From: JAILLW01 sp045629045
GTDB lineage: Bacteria; Bacillota; Clostridia; Lachnospirales; Lachnospiraceae
Direction of reading: 5' to 3'
Length of the DNA: 64,000 nucleotides
NCBI GenBank assembly: GCA_045629045.1
Contig: JAZQQM010000052.1
Location: forward strand, 8,672-72,671
In this document: one piece after another, positions 49,881 through 59,307 of the stretch
How the letters are laid out: each line of letters opens with the position of its first letter
Numbering within the stretch: the first letter of the stretch is position 1
Program-made: the position numbers and the translations under genes
The notes under the pieces: generated by a model
Databases searched by the model: none
What the model was told of the DNA's origin: nothing
Seen by the model: the letters and a program-made list of their open reading frames with translations, nothing else

Positions 49881-51101
49881 TTATTTCTTCTGTAAGAAGT
49901 CTGGAATGTTAAGTTTAGTTTCCTTAACGTTACTCCTTATATCGGAAGGTGATGAAATACTCGTAGGGGTCTGAATTGTAGGTGAAACCCTCGGAATATT
50001 TGATGTTGAACGATTCTGAAGTACATTAAGTTCAGAAGCTACGCCGCTTGGAGCAGCAGGTCTGTTGCCAAAGCTGGGCATTGCAGCGGGACGAACCATA
50101 TTAGTCTTAAAGAATACGTTCTGAGCCGATGTAGCATTGGTAGGAAGCGAATCATCATGAATACCTGTAGCAATAACCGTAACAGTACATGTATCAGGCT
50201 CTGTAACATCAAAGTTGGCACCGAAGATAATGTTAACGTTATCTCCTGCTACTTCCTTAACCGAATCAGCTGCAATCTGAACATCCCATCCTGAAATATC
50301 ACCGGTAACATTGATAATAAGATCTGTTGCGCCGTTAACCGATGTATCAAGCAACGGAGACTCAATAGCCATCTTAGCTGCATCTGAAGCTTTATCTTCA
50401 CCCTTTCCTTTACCGATACCAACATATGCAACGCCCTTATCTTTCATAATGGTACGTACATCGGCAAAGTCTAAGTTAATCATTGCATTTTCATTAATCA
50501 AATCCGTAATACCCTGTACTGACTGCTGAAGTACTTCATCAGCCTTCTTAAGAGCATCAGGGAATGTTGTCTTACGGTCAATGATTTCATATATCTTCTC
50601 GTTAGGAATAACGATCATTGTGTCAACACAGTCCTTGATTTTAGCAATACCTGCATTGGCATTCTTCATTCTTATATTACCTTCAAAAGGGAAAGGCTTA
50701 GTTACTACAGCAATTGTAAGAATTCCCATATCTTTGGCAATCTTAGCAACTACGGGAGCTGCACCTGTACCGGTTCCGCCGCCCATACCGCATGTAACGA
50801 AAACCATATCTGCACCCTTTAAAGCTGCCTGGATTTCATCTACATTTTCTTCAGCTGCCTTCTCACCAACCTCAGGTTGCGCACCTGCACCCAAACCTTT
50901 GGTAAGCTTCTCGCCAATCTGAATTACCTTAGGTGCTTTACATCTGCTAAGAGCCTGCTTATCAGCGTTGATACCGATAAATTCAACGTGTTTAACATTC
51001 TCATCAACCATTCTATCTATAGCATTGCCGCCCGCACCGCCTACTCCGGCTACTATTATTCGTGCACCTGCAATGTTATCATCTGTCTTAATCTCAAGCA
51101 C
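49881..51101 (-). CDS. ftsZ: Cell division protein FtsZ
   Basis: A 406-residue tubulin-like GTPase forming the division ring. The tubulin signature GGGTGTGAAP is at about 106-115; GVGGAGGNAIDRMV opens the GTP site; the T7 loop NLDFADVRTIMKDKG is present. The C-terminus has a variable linker and a conserved tail (KLNIPDFLQKK) for partner binding. The start is GTG 51101 with GGGAGG 9 nt upstream. It has its own promoter (TTGATA-N17-TATTAT, 51176-51148). Confidence 0.97.
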   Translation of the reverse strand: MLEIKTDDNIAGARIIVAGVGGAGGNAIDRMVDENVKHVEFIGINADKQALSRCKAPKVIQIGEKLTKGLGAGAQPEVGEKAAEENVDEIQAALKGADMVFVTCGMGGGTGTGAAPVVAKIAKDMGILTIAVVTKPFPFEGNIRMKNANAGIAKIKDCVDTMIVIPNEKIYEIIDRKTTFPDALKKADEVLQQSVQGITDLINENAMINLDFADVRTIMKDKGVAYVGIGKGKGEDKASDAAKMAIESPLLDTSVNGATDLIINVTGDISGWDVQIAADSVKEVAGDNVNIIFGANFDVTEPDTCTVTVIATGIHDDSLPTNATSAQNVFFKTNMVRPAAMPSFGNRPAAPSGVASELNVLQNRSTSNIPRVSPTIQTPTSISSPSDIRSNVKETKLNIPDFLQKK

Positions 51102-51147
51102 GGAAAAGTTCCTCCCTTACATGTTCCTCAAAATAATCGCATATTCT

Positions 51148-51176
51148 ATAATACGTTTTTTTAGTTCATTTATCAA
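51148..51176 (-). promoter_or_regulatory. ftsZ promoter
   Basis: TTGATA (51176-51171), 17-bp spacer, TATTAT (51153-51148), read leftwards, within the 226-nt ftsQ-ftsZ gap. It gives ftsZ expression independent of the upstream cluster. Confidence 0.6.
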
Positions 51177-51327
51177 TAAAAAAATGTGATAACAGACGTT
51201 TTTATTTATCCTCTTGTGTCTTGCAAATAGGCCATGTAATACATGTTGTGGTTTGACCTCGGAAAGCCATAAAATATCACAAGTTTTGTCTGAATCGGTC
51301 AACAAAAATATCATCTGTTTGTCAAAA

Positions 51328-52155
51328 TCAGTCGGTTAAAACATTATCATCTGTCACATCGGTTTGCTTATCCTCCGTCACCAAAGCATCATCTATGTCT
51401 CTTCCTTTAAGTATCTGATTTTCATCAGGTTCAAAAGATATATTCTTAGTTTCTTCCGTATATGTTTCCATACGAAGCACTCCGCTTCTGCCCTCGATTT
51501 CAGGCAGCATATACTGAAGTTTCATTACTTTTTCATCAAGATTGACAGGTTCTCCCAAAGCAACCCTTATATTATCAAAGTACAAGGTTATAGTGCCGGT
51601 GGGCGAATAATAAATTCGATCAATACTAAGATTATATTTATTAACCAGCTGAGTAATACTTAATATGGAAGTAAATATTGATGTATCCTCAACCGGAAGC
51701 TGCTCGTTAAGTACAACATAGTCAAAATCAAGGCCCGTAACCATCGGAATTCCCCTGGTGGTTACATCCGCCGCTTCAACCACTGTACCTTCTTTATCGA
51801 AGTACATATATTTTTCGAGATATTCCACATAGCCTGCCACTGTCTTTTCATAAACATCTATCTTAATTGTATTTGGATCAAGAATGGACACATCCATTTT
51901 GGAAATAAAGGGGACATCTTCTATACTCTTTTTGGCATACTTAACAGACAAATATAAGGAATTATCACCTAGCGGGCCGTCCATAACCATTGCCATTATT
52001 TCCTCATTTGAATAATGTGTGTTTCCTTCCACATATGTAGTTGTTACTTTATAATTTTTGAGAATATAAAGAAGGCCTGCAGTAATAATTCCTATAACTG
52101 CAAGCGCAATAACGAGCACTATAATAATACTTCTGTGATTACGATAATAACTCAA
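51328..52155 (-). CDS. ftsQ: Cell division protein FtsQ/DivIB
   Basis: A 275-residue bitopic protein: one membrane helix (about 9-31), a POTRA domain (VTTTYVEGNTHYSNEEIM; about 36-105), a FtsQ/DivIB beta domain, and a short acidic tail. It scaffolds the FtsL/DivIC complex at the septum. It starts 3 nt after ftsW. Confidence 0.9.
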   Translation of the reverse strand: MSYYRNHRSIIIVLVIALAVIGIITAGLLYILKNYKVTTTYVEGNTHYSNEEIMAMVMDGPLGDNSLYLSVKYAKKSIEDVPFISKMDVSILDPNTIKIDVYEKTVAGYVEYLEKYMYFDKEGTVVEAADVTTRGIPMVTGLDFDYVVLNEQLPVEDTSIFTSILSITQLVNKYNLSIDRIYYSPTGTITLYFDNIRVALGEPVNLDEKVMKLQYMLPEIEGRSGVLRMETYTEETKNISFEPDENQILKGRDIDDALVTEDKQTDVTDDNVLTD

Positions 52156-52158
52156 TTA

Positions 52159-53310
52159 TTACTCCCTTATCAATATCCTTCTCTGAACCGAAAATACCAG
52201 TCCCACTTCAACAAGCAACGATACTATAGCAGAACCGCCGTAACTAATAAAAGGCAGTGAAATACCCGTATTGGGAATAAGATTTGTTACAACGGCAATA
52301 TTCAAAATTACCTGTATCGCTATATGACCCGTAAATCCCACAACCAGAAGAGCTCCGTACATATCGGTTGCGTTGTTTGCCGTAACTATACATCTCCATA
52401 TAAGTAACAGGAAAAGCAAAATAACGCACAATGCTCCGAAAAATCCAAGTTCTTCACAAATAATGGAAAAAATCATATCATTCTGAGCTTCCGGAAGGAA
52501 TCCGAGCTTTTGCATGCTCTGTCCTATACCTTTGCCGAAAAATCCTCCCGAACCTATGGCATACAGTGCCTGTAATGTCTGGAAACCTTTACCTGCAGCA
52601 TATGCATCGGGATCAAGCCATGCCAATACTCTTTCACCTCTGAATCCCATAGCGCTGTCTTTGTTATTGACAATCATAAAGACAATTAATCCTACAATTG
52701 CAATTCCTCCCAGTAACAGCAATCCGAATTTCCTATAGTCAGGGCTTACGACAAAGCACATCAAAAATGCAATTCCGAAAACAATAATAGCCGAACTAAG
52801 GTTTCTGGTAATGAAATAAATAGCAAGACACATGGGCATGGAGGCTGCCATAGCAACCAAAAAGCCCTTCCATGTAGAAATAGCACTTGTACCCATCTTA
52901 CATACGATATGGGCCAAAGATATAATAATAGCCAATTTTGCAATCTCTGCAGGCTGAATCGAAACGCCGAAGAAAATAATCCATCTCTTTGCTCCGTTAC
53001 GCTCAACTCCAAAAGGAATAATCAAAGCAAGCAAAATCAATGCCGCAAAATATGCCAATGCTGAAAACTTCTCCCATACTTGATAAGGGATAAGCGAAAC
53101 TATGACCATAAAAACAAGCCCGAGAGCCGTACTCGTGGCCTGCTTCTTAAAATAGTAAGCAGGGTCCCCATAGGACACACTGCCGTCATAAGAGCCGACG
53201 GAAAGCAGCACCACCAGTCCAAACACCAGCAAAAATATAATTGTAAGCAACATTGTGGCATCAAAATATCTGCCTGTTGCACTCTTTTTTAATGAAAATC
53301 TGTTAGCCAA
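52159..53310 (-). CDS. ftsW: FtsW/RodA/SpoVE-family glycosyltransferase
   Basis: A 383-residue SEDS protein with about ten membrane helices; SEDS peptidoglycan polymerases work with a class B PBP, here presumably the SpoVD-like protein encoded upstream. Hallmarks are SIQPAEIAKLAIIISLAH, NDMIFSIICEELGFFGAL and NTGISLPFISYGGSAI. Located between murD (9-nt gap) and ftsQ. Confidence 0.93.
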   Translation of the reverse strand: MANRFSLKKSATGRYFDATMLLTIIFLLVFGLVVLLSVGSYDGSVSYGDPAYYFKKQATSTALGLVFMVIVSLIPYQVWEKFSALAYFAALILLALIIPFGVERNGAKRWIIFFGVSIQPAEIAKLAIIISLAHIVCKMGTSAISTWKGFLVAMAASMPMCLAIYFITRNLSSAIIVFGIAFLMCFVVSPDYRKFGLLLLGGIAIVGLIVFMIVNNKDSAMGFRGERVLAWLDPDAYAAGKGFQTLQALYAIGSGGFFGKGIGQSMQKLGFLPEAQNDMIFSIICEELGFFGALCVILLFLLLIWRCIVTANNATDMYGALLVVGFTGHIAIQVILNIAVVTNLIPNTGISLPFISYGGSAIVSLLVEVGLVFSVQRRILIRE

Positions 53311-53319
53311 ATAACCTAC

Positions 53320-54696
53320 CTACAATGCGTTAACCATATCTTTGAACATCTGTCCGCGCACTTCATAGTTGGGGAACATTCCCCAGCTGGCACAGGCAGG
53401 TGAAAGCAATACCGCATCGCCCTCTTTTGCTTCTTTTACACAAATATCAAATGCTTCTTCAAAGGTATCTGCCATGACAACGTTGGAAATTCCGTGCTTC
53501 TTGGCACACTCCGCGATTTTTTCTTTAGTCTGTCCGATAAGTACGAAACACTTCACCTTGTTGTCGAAGGCTTCTATCCATTCATCGTAATCGCTTAACT
53601 TATCATAACCGCCGCCTATTAACACAGTAGGTTTTGACATGGCACGAATTCCCTGAATAGCCGCATCGGGATTTGTTCCCTTTGAGTCATTGTAATAATC
53701 CACGCCCCTCTTGGTGGCAACATACTCGATACGATGTTCAACCGCCTTAAATGTTTTAACTGTCTGAAGAATAATGTCCATAGGCACGCCCATTGCCTTT
53801 GAAATAAGAATTGCCGCCATAACATTTTCAACATTACACATTCCAACAAGATTCATCTCATGAATATTCATCAGAACCTGAGTAAATCCCTTTTCATTAA
53901 GCACAATATCCTCTCCGGACAAATATATACCGTCTTCAAGCACACGCTTTGAAGAGAAAAATTTAACTTTAGCCGGACATTTAGATGCATATTCTCTCAA
54001 AATCGCATCTTCGTAATTAAGTACACAGGTCTCTTCTTTTGTCTGCTTAAGTGCAATATTTTCCTTTGTCTCGGCATAACATGCCATAGTATGATGGCGG
54101 TTAAGATGATCCGGTGTAATATTAAGGATTGCACTTACATCCGGTTTAAATTCATATGCCGTTTCAAGCTGAAAACTGCTTATTTCCGCAACACTTACGG
54201 AATCATCATTCGTATCAAGGCATACATCCGTAAATGGATTACCGATATTTCCCACTACAAATACATTTTCTTTGGAAACATAGGCCTTCATAATATCCCC
54301 CACCAGTGTTGTGGTAGTGGTCTTACCGTTAGTTCCCGTAATTCCTATTAATCTGCCCTTAAAGAAGCAATAGCCTAATTCTATCTCACCCCATACAGGT
54401 ATATCTTTGGACTTAAATTTAAGAACAAGTTCGGAATCAATCGGTACTCCCGGAGAAATAACTGCCATAAATAAATCAGCAAACATCTCATCCGGTACGG
54501 TTTCCAGAATAAATTCAACCTCTGCTATCTCAGGATTCTTCTCCTTAACAGCATCTATGTCAAGTTGTCCGTTTCCATCAAACATAATCGGTGTTGCACC
54601 GACTTTTAACAATAGCTTTGAAGCACCGATTCCGCTCTTTCCGGAACCGACAACCAATACTCTTTTTCCTTGGAAATCTTTGGCCATAATACTCAT
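53320..54696 (-). CDS. murD: UDP-N-acetylmuramoyl-L-alanine:D-glutamate ligase
   Basis: A 458-residue Mur ligase adding D-Glu to the peptidoglycan precursor. ATP-binding GITGTNGKTTTT, central PDHLNRHHTM and KGTNPDAAIQGI are seen. The start overlaps the spoVD stop by 4 nt (ATGA). A second ATG three codons in is also possible. Confidence 0.95.
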   Translation of the reverse strand: MSIMAKDFQGKRVLVVGSGKSGIGASKLLLKVGATPIMFDGNGQLDIDAVKEKNPEIAEVEFILETVPDEMFADLFMAVISPGVPIDSELVLKFKSKDIPVWGEIELGYCFFKGRLIGITGTNGKTTTTTLVGDIMKAYVSKENVFVVGNIGNPFTDVCLDTNDDSVSVAEISSFQLETAYEFKPDVSAILNITPDHLNRHHTMACYAETKENIALKQTKEETCVLNYEDAILREYASKCPAKVKFFSSKRVLEDGIYLSGEDIVLNEKGFTQVLMNIHEMNLVGMCNVENVMAAILISKAMGVPMDIILQTVKTFKAVEHRIEYVATKRGVDYYNDSKGTNPDAAIQGIRAMSKPTVLIGGGYDKLSDYDEWIEAFDNKVKCFVLIGQTKEKIAECAKKHGISNVVMADTFEEAFDICVKEAKEGDAVLLSPACASWGMFPNYEVRGQMFKDMVNAL

Positions 54697-56951
54697 CTGC
54701 TAATTACCTCACCGTTTTCATTATATACTATTTCGGTAAATCCCTCATTGTTAATGTCTGAAGAGCCTTCAAAGGAACCTCCGACAGTTACACCGGTCTC
54801 CGGATCCACATACGCTCCCGTATCAGGGTCAATCGCGTATCCTGTTTGAGGGTCTATTTCAAATGTTTTCCATACCTCACTGTATTCACTTTCCTCGGAC
54901 TGTTCCGGGGAATCTTCATCCTGGTTTTCACCGTCTTCCGCAGTTGATTCATCATCGATGTTTTCACCTAAATCATCTTCTGTCTCTTCTGTTTTTGAAG
55001 GTGTTGTTATTTCAAGCTGAAGTTCATTAAGCTCGGCTATCTCGCTTTCGCTAAGTTCTTCGGTCATAAAAATACCCATATAAGGAAGCACTTCCGTTAA
55101 AATACTTCTTACAATTCTGGTCGCATATTTGGCATCATCCTGCAGCCAGGTATTAGGTCGGTCCACAACCACATATATTGCTATCTGAGGATCGTTTGCC
55201 GGTGCATATCCCATAAATGATACTACATATTCACCGTTCTTACGGGGAAGGGTTTCGGCCGTTCCCGTCTTACCTCCGATAATATATCCTGCAGGACGTG
55301 CTGTTTTACCGGTACCGTGTTCTCCTACGACTACCTGATTGCACATCTGGATTATTCTGTCGGAAGTTTCCTGCGAAATAGTCTGCTTAAGTAATCTTGG
55401 TTCAATATTTTCAACAGTGGCTCCGGAAGAATTAACTATCTTCTTGACCATATGAGGCTCATAATAATATCCGCCGTTAATTAAGGATGAAAAGGCCGCT
55501 ATCATCTGAATCATTGTACAGTTATAGCCCTGTCCGAAAGAACATGTTGCAAGCTCCGCAGCACGCATATTGTCTGCCGTATAAACAAGACTTGCGGTCC
55601 TTGCTTCGCCTGCCAGGTCAATATTGGTCTTAAGGCCCATATTAAATACATGCTGGAATTTCGTAAAATCCTTTACGCCCATAGCCTGAGCCACATACAT
55701 CATACATACGTTGCATGATCTTTCTATTCCTTCGGTAACAGTAAGGATACCGTCACCGTATGTGTTATGGCACTTAATTGTCTGATCCGCAACATCCAGG
55801 GAACCCGTACAGTTATAACTTTCATTTCCGTTAATGGCGCCGCATTCTATTGCGCCTGCTACAGTAAGAGGTTTTGATACCGAGCCCGGTTCATAAGCAT
55901 CCGCGATACAGAAATTCTTCCATAACGCATTATAATTCTGATAGAGAGCATCGCCTTCAATATTATCGACATTTTCTTCCGTAATGGTAAGCTTATTTCC
56001 TGTTTCTTCATCAACAACACGCTTACCCTCATCATCAAGAAGCGGCATCCCTATAAGAGCTTCTTTGTTACGGGTATCATTCAAATTATAGTCAGGGTAA
56101 GATGCCATCGCCAGAATCTCACCGGAATTAACATCCATAATAATACAGCCCACATTGTTTGCGCCGTTTCCCTCACGATAATTATTACTGTATTCTTCAT
56201 TAAATTTCTTAAGGTACTTCTCAACCATTGCCTGAATATTGGCATCAATTGTAGTAACAATACTGTTGCCGTCTTCTGCCGGTATGGTTGTTCTTTCGAG
56301 ATTACCTTCATCATTCATAAATCCGTACTCACGGCCGGGAGTTCCGCTTAAGATATCATTATAATATTCTTCAAGTCCGTAAGAACCCACATTATCCGAT
56401 GTGGTAAATCCGATTACGTCACATGCAAGTGAATTTCCGGGATAAGTTCTTTGATATTCTTCTTCAAACCATATACCTTTAACCAAAGATCCCTCTTCGT
56501 TCTGCTTTGCCAGGAATCCCTGAATCTGTTCATAAGTAAGTTTCTTAGCCAAAATATAGTATCTCGAAGATTCCTTATTCGCTTCAAAATATGTCTGTGC
56601 CTTGGTGGTATCAATACCAAGTTCACCCCTTAAAGCGTTCATAGTAGGTTCAAGATAAGCTTCGTCGGCATTTAAAGCTACGCTGTCCAATATTACGTTA
56701 TATACTTTTTCTGAAGAAGCTAAGACGTTTCCGTTGGAGTCAAGAATTGATCCGCGCTTAAAAGGAATTGTTGAAGAATCATATTTTTGCTGGGACAAAA
56801 CCTGTTTCTTATAAGATGCACCATTATCACGAGTAATAGTAAACAATCGATAAATCAAACCAACAAAAAGAAGTAGTACTATTATAAATAGCACTACCAG
56901 TTTTTTTCTCATAAAATCATCAAATGGTCTTCTTGGTGCCTGATTGCTCAA
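54693..56951 (-). CDS. spoVD: Class B penicillin-binding protein (PBP2/SpoVD-like)
   Basis: A 752-residue transpeptidase. One N-terminal membrane helix (about 14-34), a PBP dimerisation domain, then the transpeptidase domain with SVSK (SxxK, in YEPGSVSKPLT), SCN (SxN) and KTG (GGKTGTAETLP). No PASTA domain is present. Instead there is an acidic tail and a run of DPxTG units (DPQTGYAIDPDTGAYVDPET). It crosslinks septal or spore peptidoglycan with FtsW. It lies 8 nt after ftsL. Confidence 0.92.
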   Translation of the reverse strand: MSNQAPRRPFDDFMRKKLVVLFIIVLLLFVGLIYRLFTITRDNGASYKKQVLSQQKYDSSTIPFKRGSILDSNGNVLASSEKVYNVILDSVALNADEAYLEPTMNALRGELGIDTTKAQTYFEANKESSRYYILAKKLTYEQIQGFLAKQNEEGSLVKGIWFEEEYQRTYPGNSLACDVIGFTTSDNVGSYGLEEYYNDILSGTPGREYGFMNDEGNLERTTIPAEDGNSIVTTIDANIQAMVEKYLKKFNEEYSNNYREGNGANNVGCIIMDVNSGEILAMASYPDYNLNDTRNKEALIGMPLLDDEGKRVVDEETGNKLTITEENVDNIEGDALYQNYNALWKNFCIADAYEPGSVSKPLTVAGAIECGAINGNESYNCTGSLDVADQTIKCHNTYGDGILTVTEGIERSCNVCMMYVAQAMGVKDFTKFQHVFNMGLKTNIDLAGEARTASLVYTADNMRAAELATCSFGQGYNCTMIQMIAAFSSLINGGYYYEPHMVKKIVNSSGATVENIEPRLLKQTISQETSDRIIQMCNQVVVGEHGTGKTARPAGYIIGGKTGTAETLPRKNGEYVVSFMGYAPANDPQIAIYVVVDRPNTWLQDDAKYATRIVRSILTEVLPYMGIFMTEELSESEIAELNELQLEITTPSKTEETEDDLGENIDDESTAEDGENQDEDSPEQSEESEYSEVWKTFEIDPQTGYAIDPDTGAYVDPETGVTVGGSFEGSSDINNEGFTEIVYNENGEVISR

Positions 56952-56959
56952 AATTACTC

Positions 56960-57379
56960 CTAATCAGGAATAGTACCCGTCTGCCTTACATAGTCAGAGC
57001 CCTCACCGTTAAAGGTAATAATCTGGCCTTCTTCGGCGTATCTCATACCTAATTCCTGGATTGCCACTGTGCGGACTTCTTCTAAATTCACATTACTTGT
57101 AATTCTACTATAATTCTCATCATTATCAAGTTTTAATTCATTAAGTGTACTTTCCATTTTTGAAATGCTCTTAATTGAGCTGGTAATCTCCGCCTGTAAT
57201 GAAAGATAGTATAAAAGTGCACACGAAACAGCTGCTGTTGCAAGTAATAAGAACGCTGCCGTTCTAAAACGAATTATTCTGTTGTATCTCTTTCGCTCCC
57301 TGGTACTTGCCGCAACTACCTCAAGCTGAGGTCTCTGGGCTACAGGTATAGCTGATAACTTTCTGGCTGTCTGTGCCAT
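56960..57379 (-). CDS. ftsL: FtsL-like cell division protein
   Basis: A 139-residue bitopic protein: a basic cytoplasmic part (RERKRYNRIIRFR), one membrane helix (about 41-62), and a leucine-zipper-like coiled coil outside. Position between rsmH and spoVD and this layout identify FtsL, which has little sequence conservation. Confidence 0.85.
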   Translation of the reverse strand: MAQTARKLSAIPVAQRPQLEVVAASTRERKRYNRIIRFRTAAFLLLATAAVSCALLYYLSLQAEITSSIKSISKMESTLNELKLDNDENYSRITSNVNLEEVRTVAIQELGMRYAEEGQIITFNGEGSDYVRQTGTIPD

Positions 57380-57416
57380 TTCTTCTCTCCTATCTTATCT
57401 TAAAACCAATCGGTTT

Positions 57417-58349
57417 TCAAACTTTCTCAAATATTCGCAACTTAGCGCTTTTAGACCTTGAATTTACTGCTAATTCTTCTTCCGAAGGAAGTATGGGTTT
57501 TCCTGTTACTACCTTGCCTTTGCTAACCTTTCCGCAAACACATACCGGAAATGACGGTGGACACGTACAGGGATTTGCATTGGTCCTAAAAGCTGTCTTT
57601 ACGATTCTGTCCTCCAGGGAATGGAATGTTATGATGCATAATCGTCCACCCGGATTAAGAAGTTCAATAAGGGTATCTATTGAATCTTTAAGTACTTCCA
57701 ATTCGCGATTGCACTCAATTCTAAGCGCCTGGTATGTTCTTTTGGAAGGGTGTGTATCTACTCTGAACTTGGCCGGTATTGCTGCCTTAATGATTTCGTT
57801 TAACTCAAAGGTCGTTTCTATCGGCTTTTTGGCTCTTTCGATAACTATATGCTTTGCAATGTTCTTGGCGAACTTGTCTTCACCGTAATCTCTTATTACT
57901 CTGAATAATTCCATCTCGGAATAATTGTTTACTATATCTTTTGCAGTAAGCTCCCGGCGATTGTCCATTCGCATATCGAGTGTGGTGTTAAACCTGTATG
58001 TGAAGCCTCGGTCGGGTTGATCCAACTGATACGAGGAAACTCCCAAATCAAGAAGCATTCCGTCTATTCCCGTTATATTCAGATTATTAAGAACTGTTTT
58101 CGTATCGCAGAAATTACTTCTTACTATATCTACTCTGTCTGAATAATCCTTTAGTCGCTCACTTCCGGCTTTTATCGCATCTTCATCCTGGTCGATGCAA
58201 ACAAGATGACCCTTGGGAGAAAGCATAGACGCTATCACGCTGCTGTGACCTGCACCTCCCATCGTTCCGTCAACGTATATACCGTCGGGTTTGATGTTAA
58301 GTCCGTCTATACATTCATTTAGCATTACCGAATAATGTTTAAATTCCAT
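57417..58349 (-). CDS. rsmH: 16S rRNA m4C1402 methyltransferase
   Basis: A 310-residue SAM-dependent methyltransferase (MraW). Seen: HYSVMLNECIDGLNIKPDG, DGTMGGAGHSS (SAM site), LDLGVSSYQLDQPDRGFTY, and RLCIITFHSLEDRIVK. ATG 58349 directly follows the mraZ stop with one base between; the longer frame was rejected. Confidence 0.96.
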   Translation of the reverse strand: MEFKHYSVMLNECIDGLNIKPDGIYVDGTMGGAGHSSVIASMLSPKGHLVCIDQDEDAIKAGSERLKDYSDRVDIVRSNFCDTKTVLNNLNITGIDGMLLDLGVSSYQLDQPDRGFTYRFNTTLDMRMDNRRELTAKDIVNNYSEMELFRVIRDYGEDKFAKNIAKHIVIERAKKPIETTFELNEIIKAAIPAKFRVDTHPSKRTYQALRIECNRELEVLKDSIDTLIELLNPGGRLCIITFHSLEDRIVKTAFRTNANPCTCPPSFPVCVCGKVSKGKVVTGKPILPSEEELAVNSRSKSAKLRIFEKV

Positions 58350-58350
58350 C

Positions 58351-58782
58351 TTATATTCCAATACCAAGTTCAACCATATGCTTGGCTATATCGTCCATAT
58401 CTTCATAAGTAACAGTTCCGTCATATCTATCCTTGCTCCAGATCTCGACTCTGCTTCCCACTCCGATAAGCACTGCATCTTTAGTAATATCGGCGAACTC
58501 TCTAAGCACTCCGGGAATAAGTATTCTTCCTGTCTTATCAACCTCTACCGTCGCAGCTCCTGCCAGGAAAAATCTTGTGAACTGTCTTGCTTCTTTATCA
58601 ATCATAGGTAATGTGTGGAGTTTTTCTTCGAAGGCCTCCCACTCGGTATTCGGAAATACAAAAAGACACCCATCCATTCCCTTTGTTACCACGAACTCTT
58701 CACCTAAGCTTTCACGGAACTTTGCAGGAACTATGAGCCTTCCCTTGGCATCCAATGTGTGGTTGTATTCCCCCATGAACAT
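58351..58782 (-). CDS. mraZ: Transcriptional regulator MraZ
   Basis: A 143-residue AbrB-fold regulator with two MraZ repeats: MFMGEYNHTLDAKGRLIVPAKFR, and VEVDKTGRILIPGVLREFA. It binds tandem repeats before its own gene and controls the division cluster. Five such repeats are present here. First gene of the cluster. Confidence 0.96.
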   Translation of the reverse strand: MFMGEYNHTLDAKGRLIVPAKFRESLGEEFVVTKGMDGCLFVFPNTEWEAFEEKLHTLPMIDKEARQFTRFFLAGAATVEVDKTGRILIPGVLREFADITKDAVLIGVGSRVEIWSKDRYDGTVTYEDMDDIAKHMVELGIGI

Positions 58783-58797
58783 TACTTGAATTAATCT

Positions 58798-58880
58798 CCA
58801 CTAATTACCACTTACATGACACTTCGTGCCACTTTCTACCACTTACACATAATATTACAGTATAAAATGCGTAAAATCAA
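58798..58880 (-). promoter_or_regulatory. mraZ promoter and five phased MraZ-type repeats
   Basis: -35 TTGATT (58880-58875), 17-bp spacer, -10 TAATAT (58857-58852), read leftwards. Downstream, AAGTGG-type units lie on the minus strand at 58839-58844, 58829-58834, 58819-58824, 58808-58813 and 58798-58803, spaced 10-11 bp. This is one helical turn, matching the AAAGTG-repeat MraZ box described in Mollicutes. Confidence 0.85.
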
Positions 58881-58931
58881 GTATAATTTTGATATTTTGG
58901 CAATCTAAAGCATATTTTTGAGCATAATAAA

Positions 58932-58954
58932 AAAGCTCCTTATAAAGGAGCTTT
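58932..58954 (-). terminator. Terminator hairpin, half of a 31-nt inverted repeat
   Basis: 10-bp arms AAAGCTCCTT/AAGGAGCTTT around 3 nt, followed on the minus strand by TTTTTTATTA. With the adjoining CAGACTGT it forms a 31-nt sequence repeated in inverted orientation at 61799-61829. Confidence 0.8.
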
Positions 58955-59107
58955 CAGACTGTAGACAAAGTGGTGCCGGGAGCGATGCTCCCAATGTCAT
59001 TAAGTTAACATTGGTAAGGCTCTTACTTTCCATTCCAATGATGAATTCGCCTTAACTTACCTCAATGACTATGACAATCAGCACTACTTAAGATCAGCAT
59101 ATGAAGG
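58955..59107. other. Non-coding stretch, probable insertion-sequence remnant
   Basis: No gene is visible. The CAGACTGTAGACAAAGTGG segment at 58955-58973 resembles the end of IS1182-like elements in my recollection, and a GGGAGC/GCTCCC hairpin lies at 58978-58992. It adjoins the 31-nt inverted repeat. Confidence 0.35.
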
Positions 59108-59263
59108 TTATTGCAAATAAATAGTCCCCAAATGCAAGTCCTCCCTTAAATTACAAGTGGTACTTCTTTCGTTCTCCGGAAAAGCCTCATCGCGTATGTC
59201 AAATAGTTCTTCCAGATGTTCATACTCCGGTGTTACCTTGGTAAAAACAATTTTTGCATCCAC
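59108..59263 (-). pseudogene. Short frame resembling the N-terminus of a GNAT acetyltransferase
   Basis: A GTG-initiated frame of 51 codons with GGGGGA upstream, containing LFDIRDEAFPENERSTT, which resembles the start of GNAT-type acetyltransferases (AFPxxER). It then stops. Full-length members are about 150-300 residues, so this is probably a truncated remnant. The identification is weak. Confidence 0.3.
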
Positions 59264-59307
59264 AACAATATCCCCCGATTTACATTAATCTCTATTTGCC
59301 CCAATAC

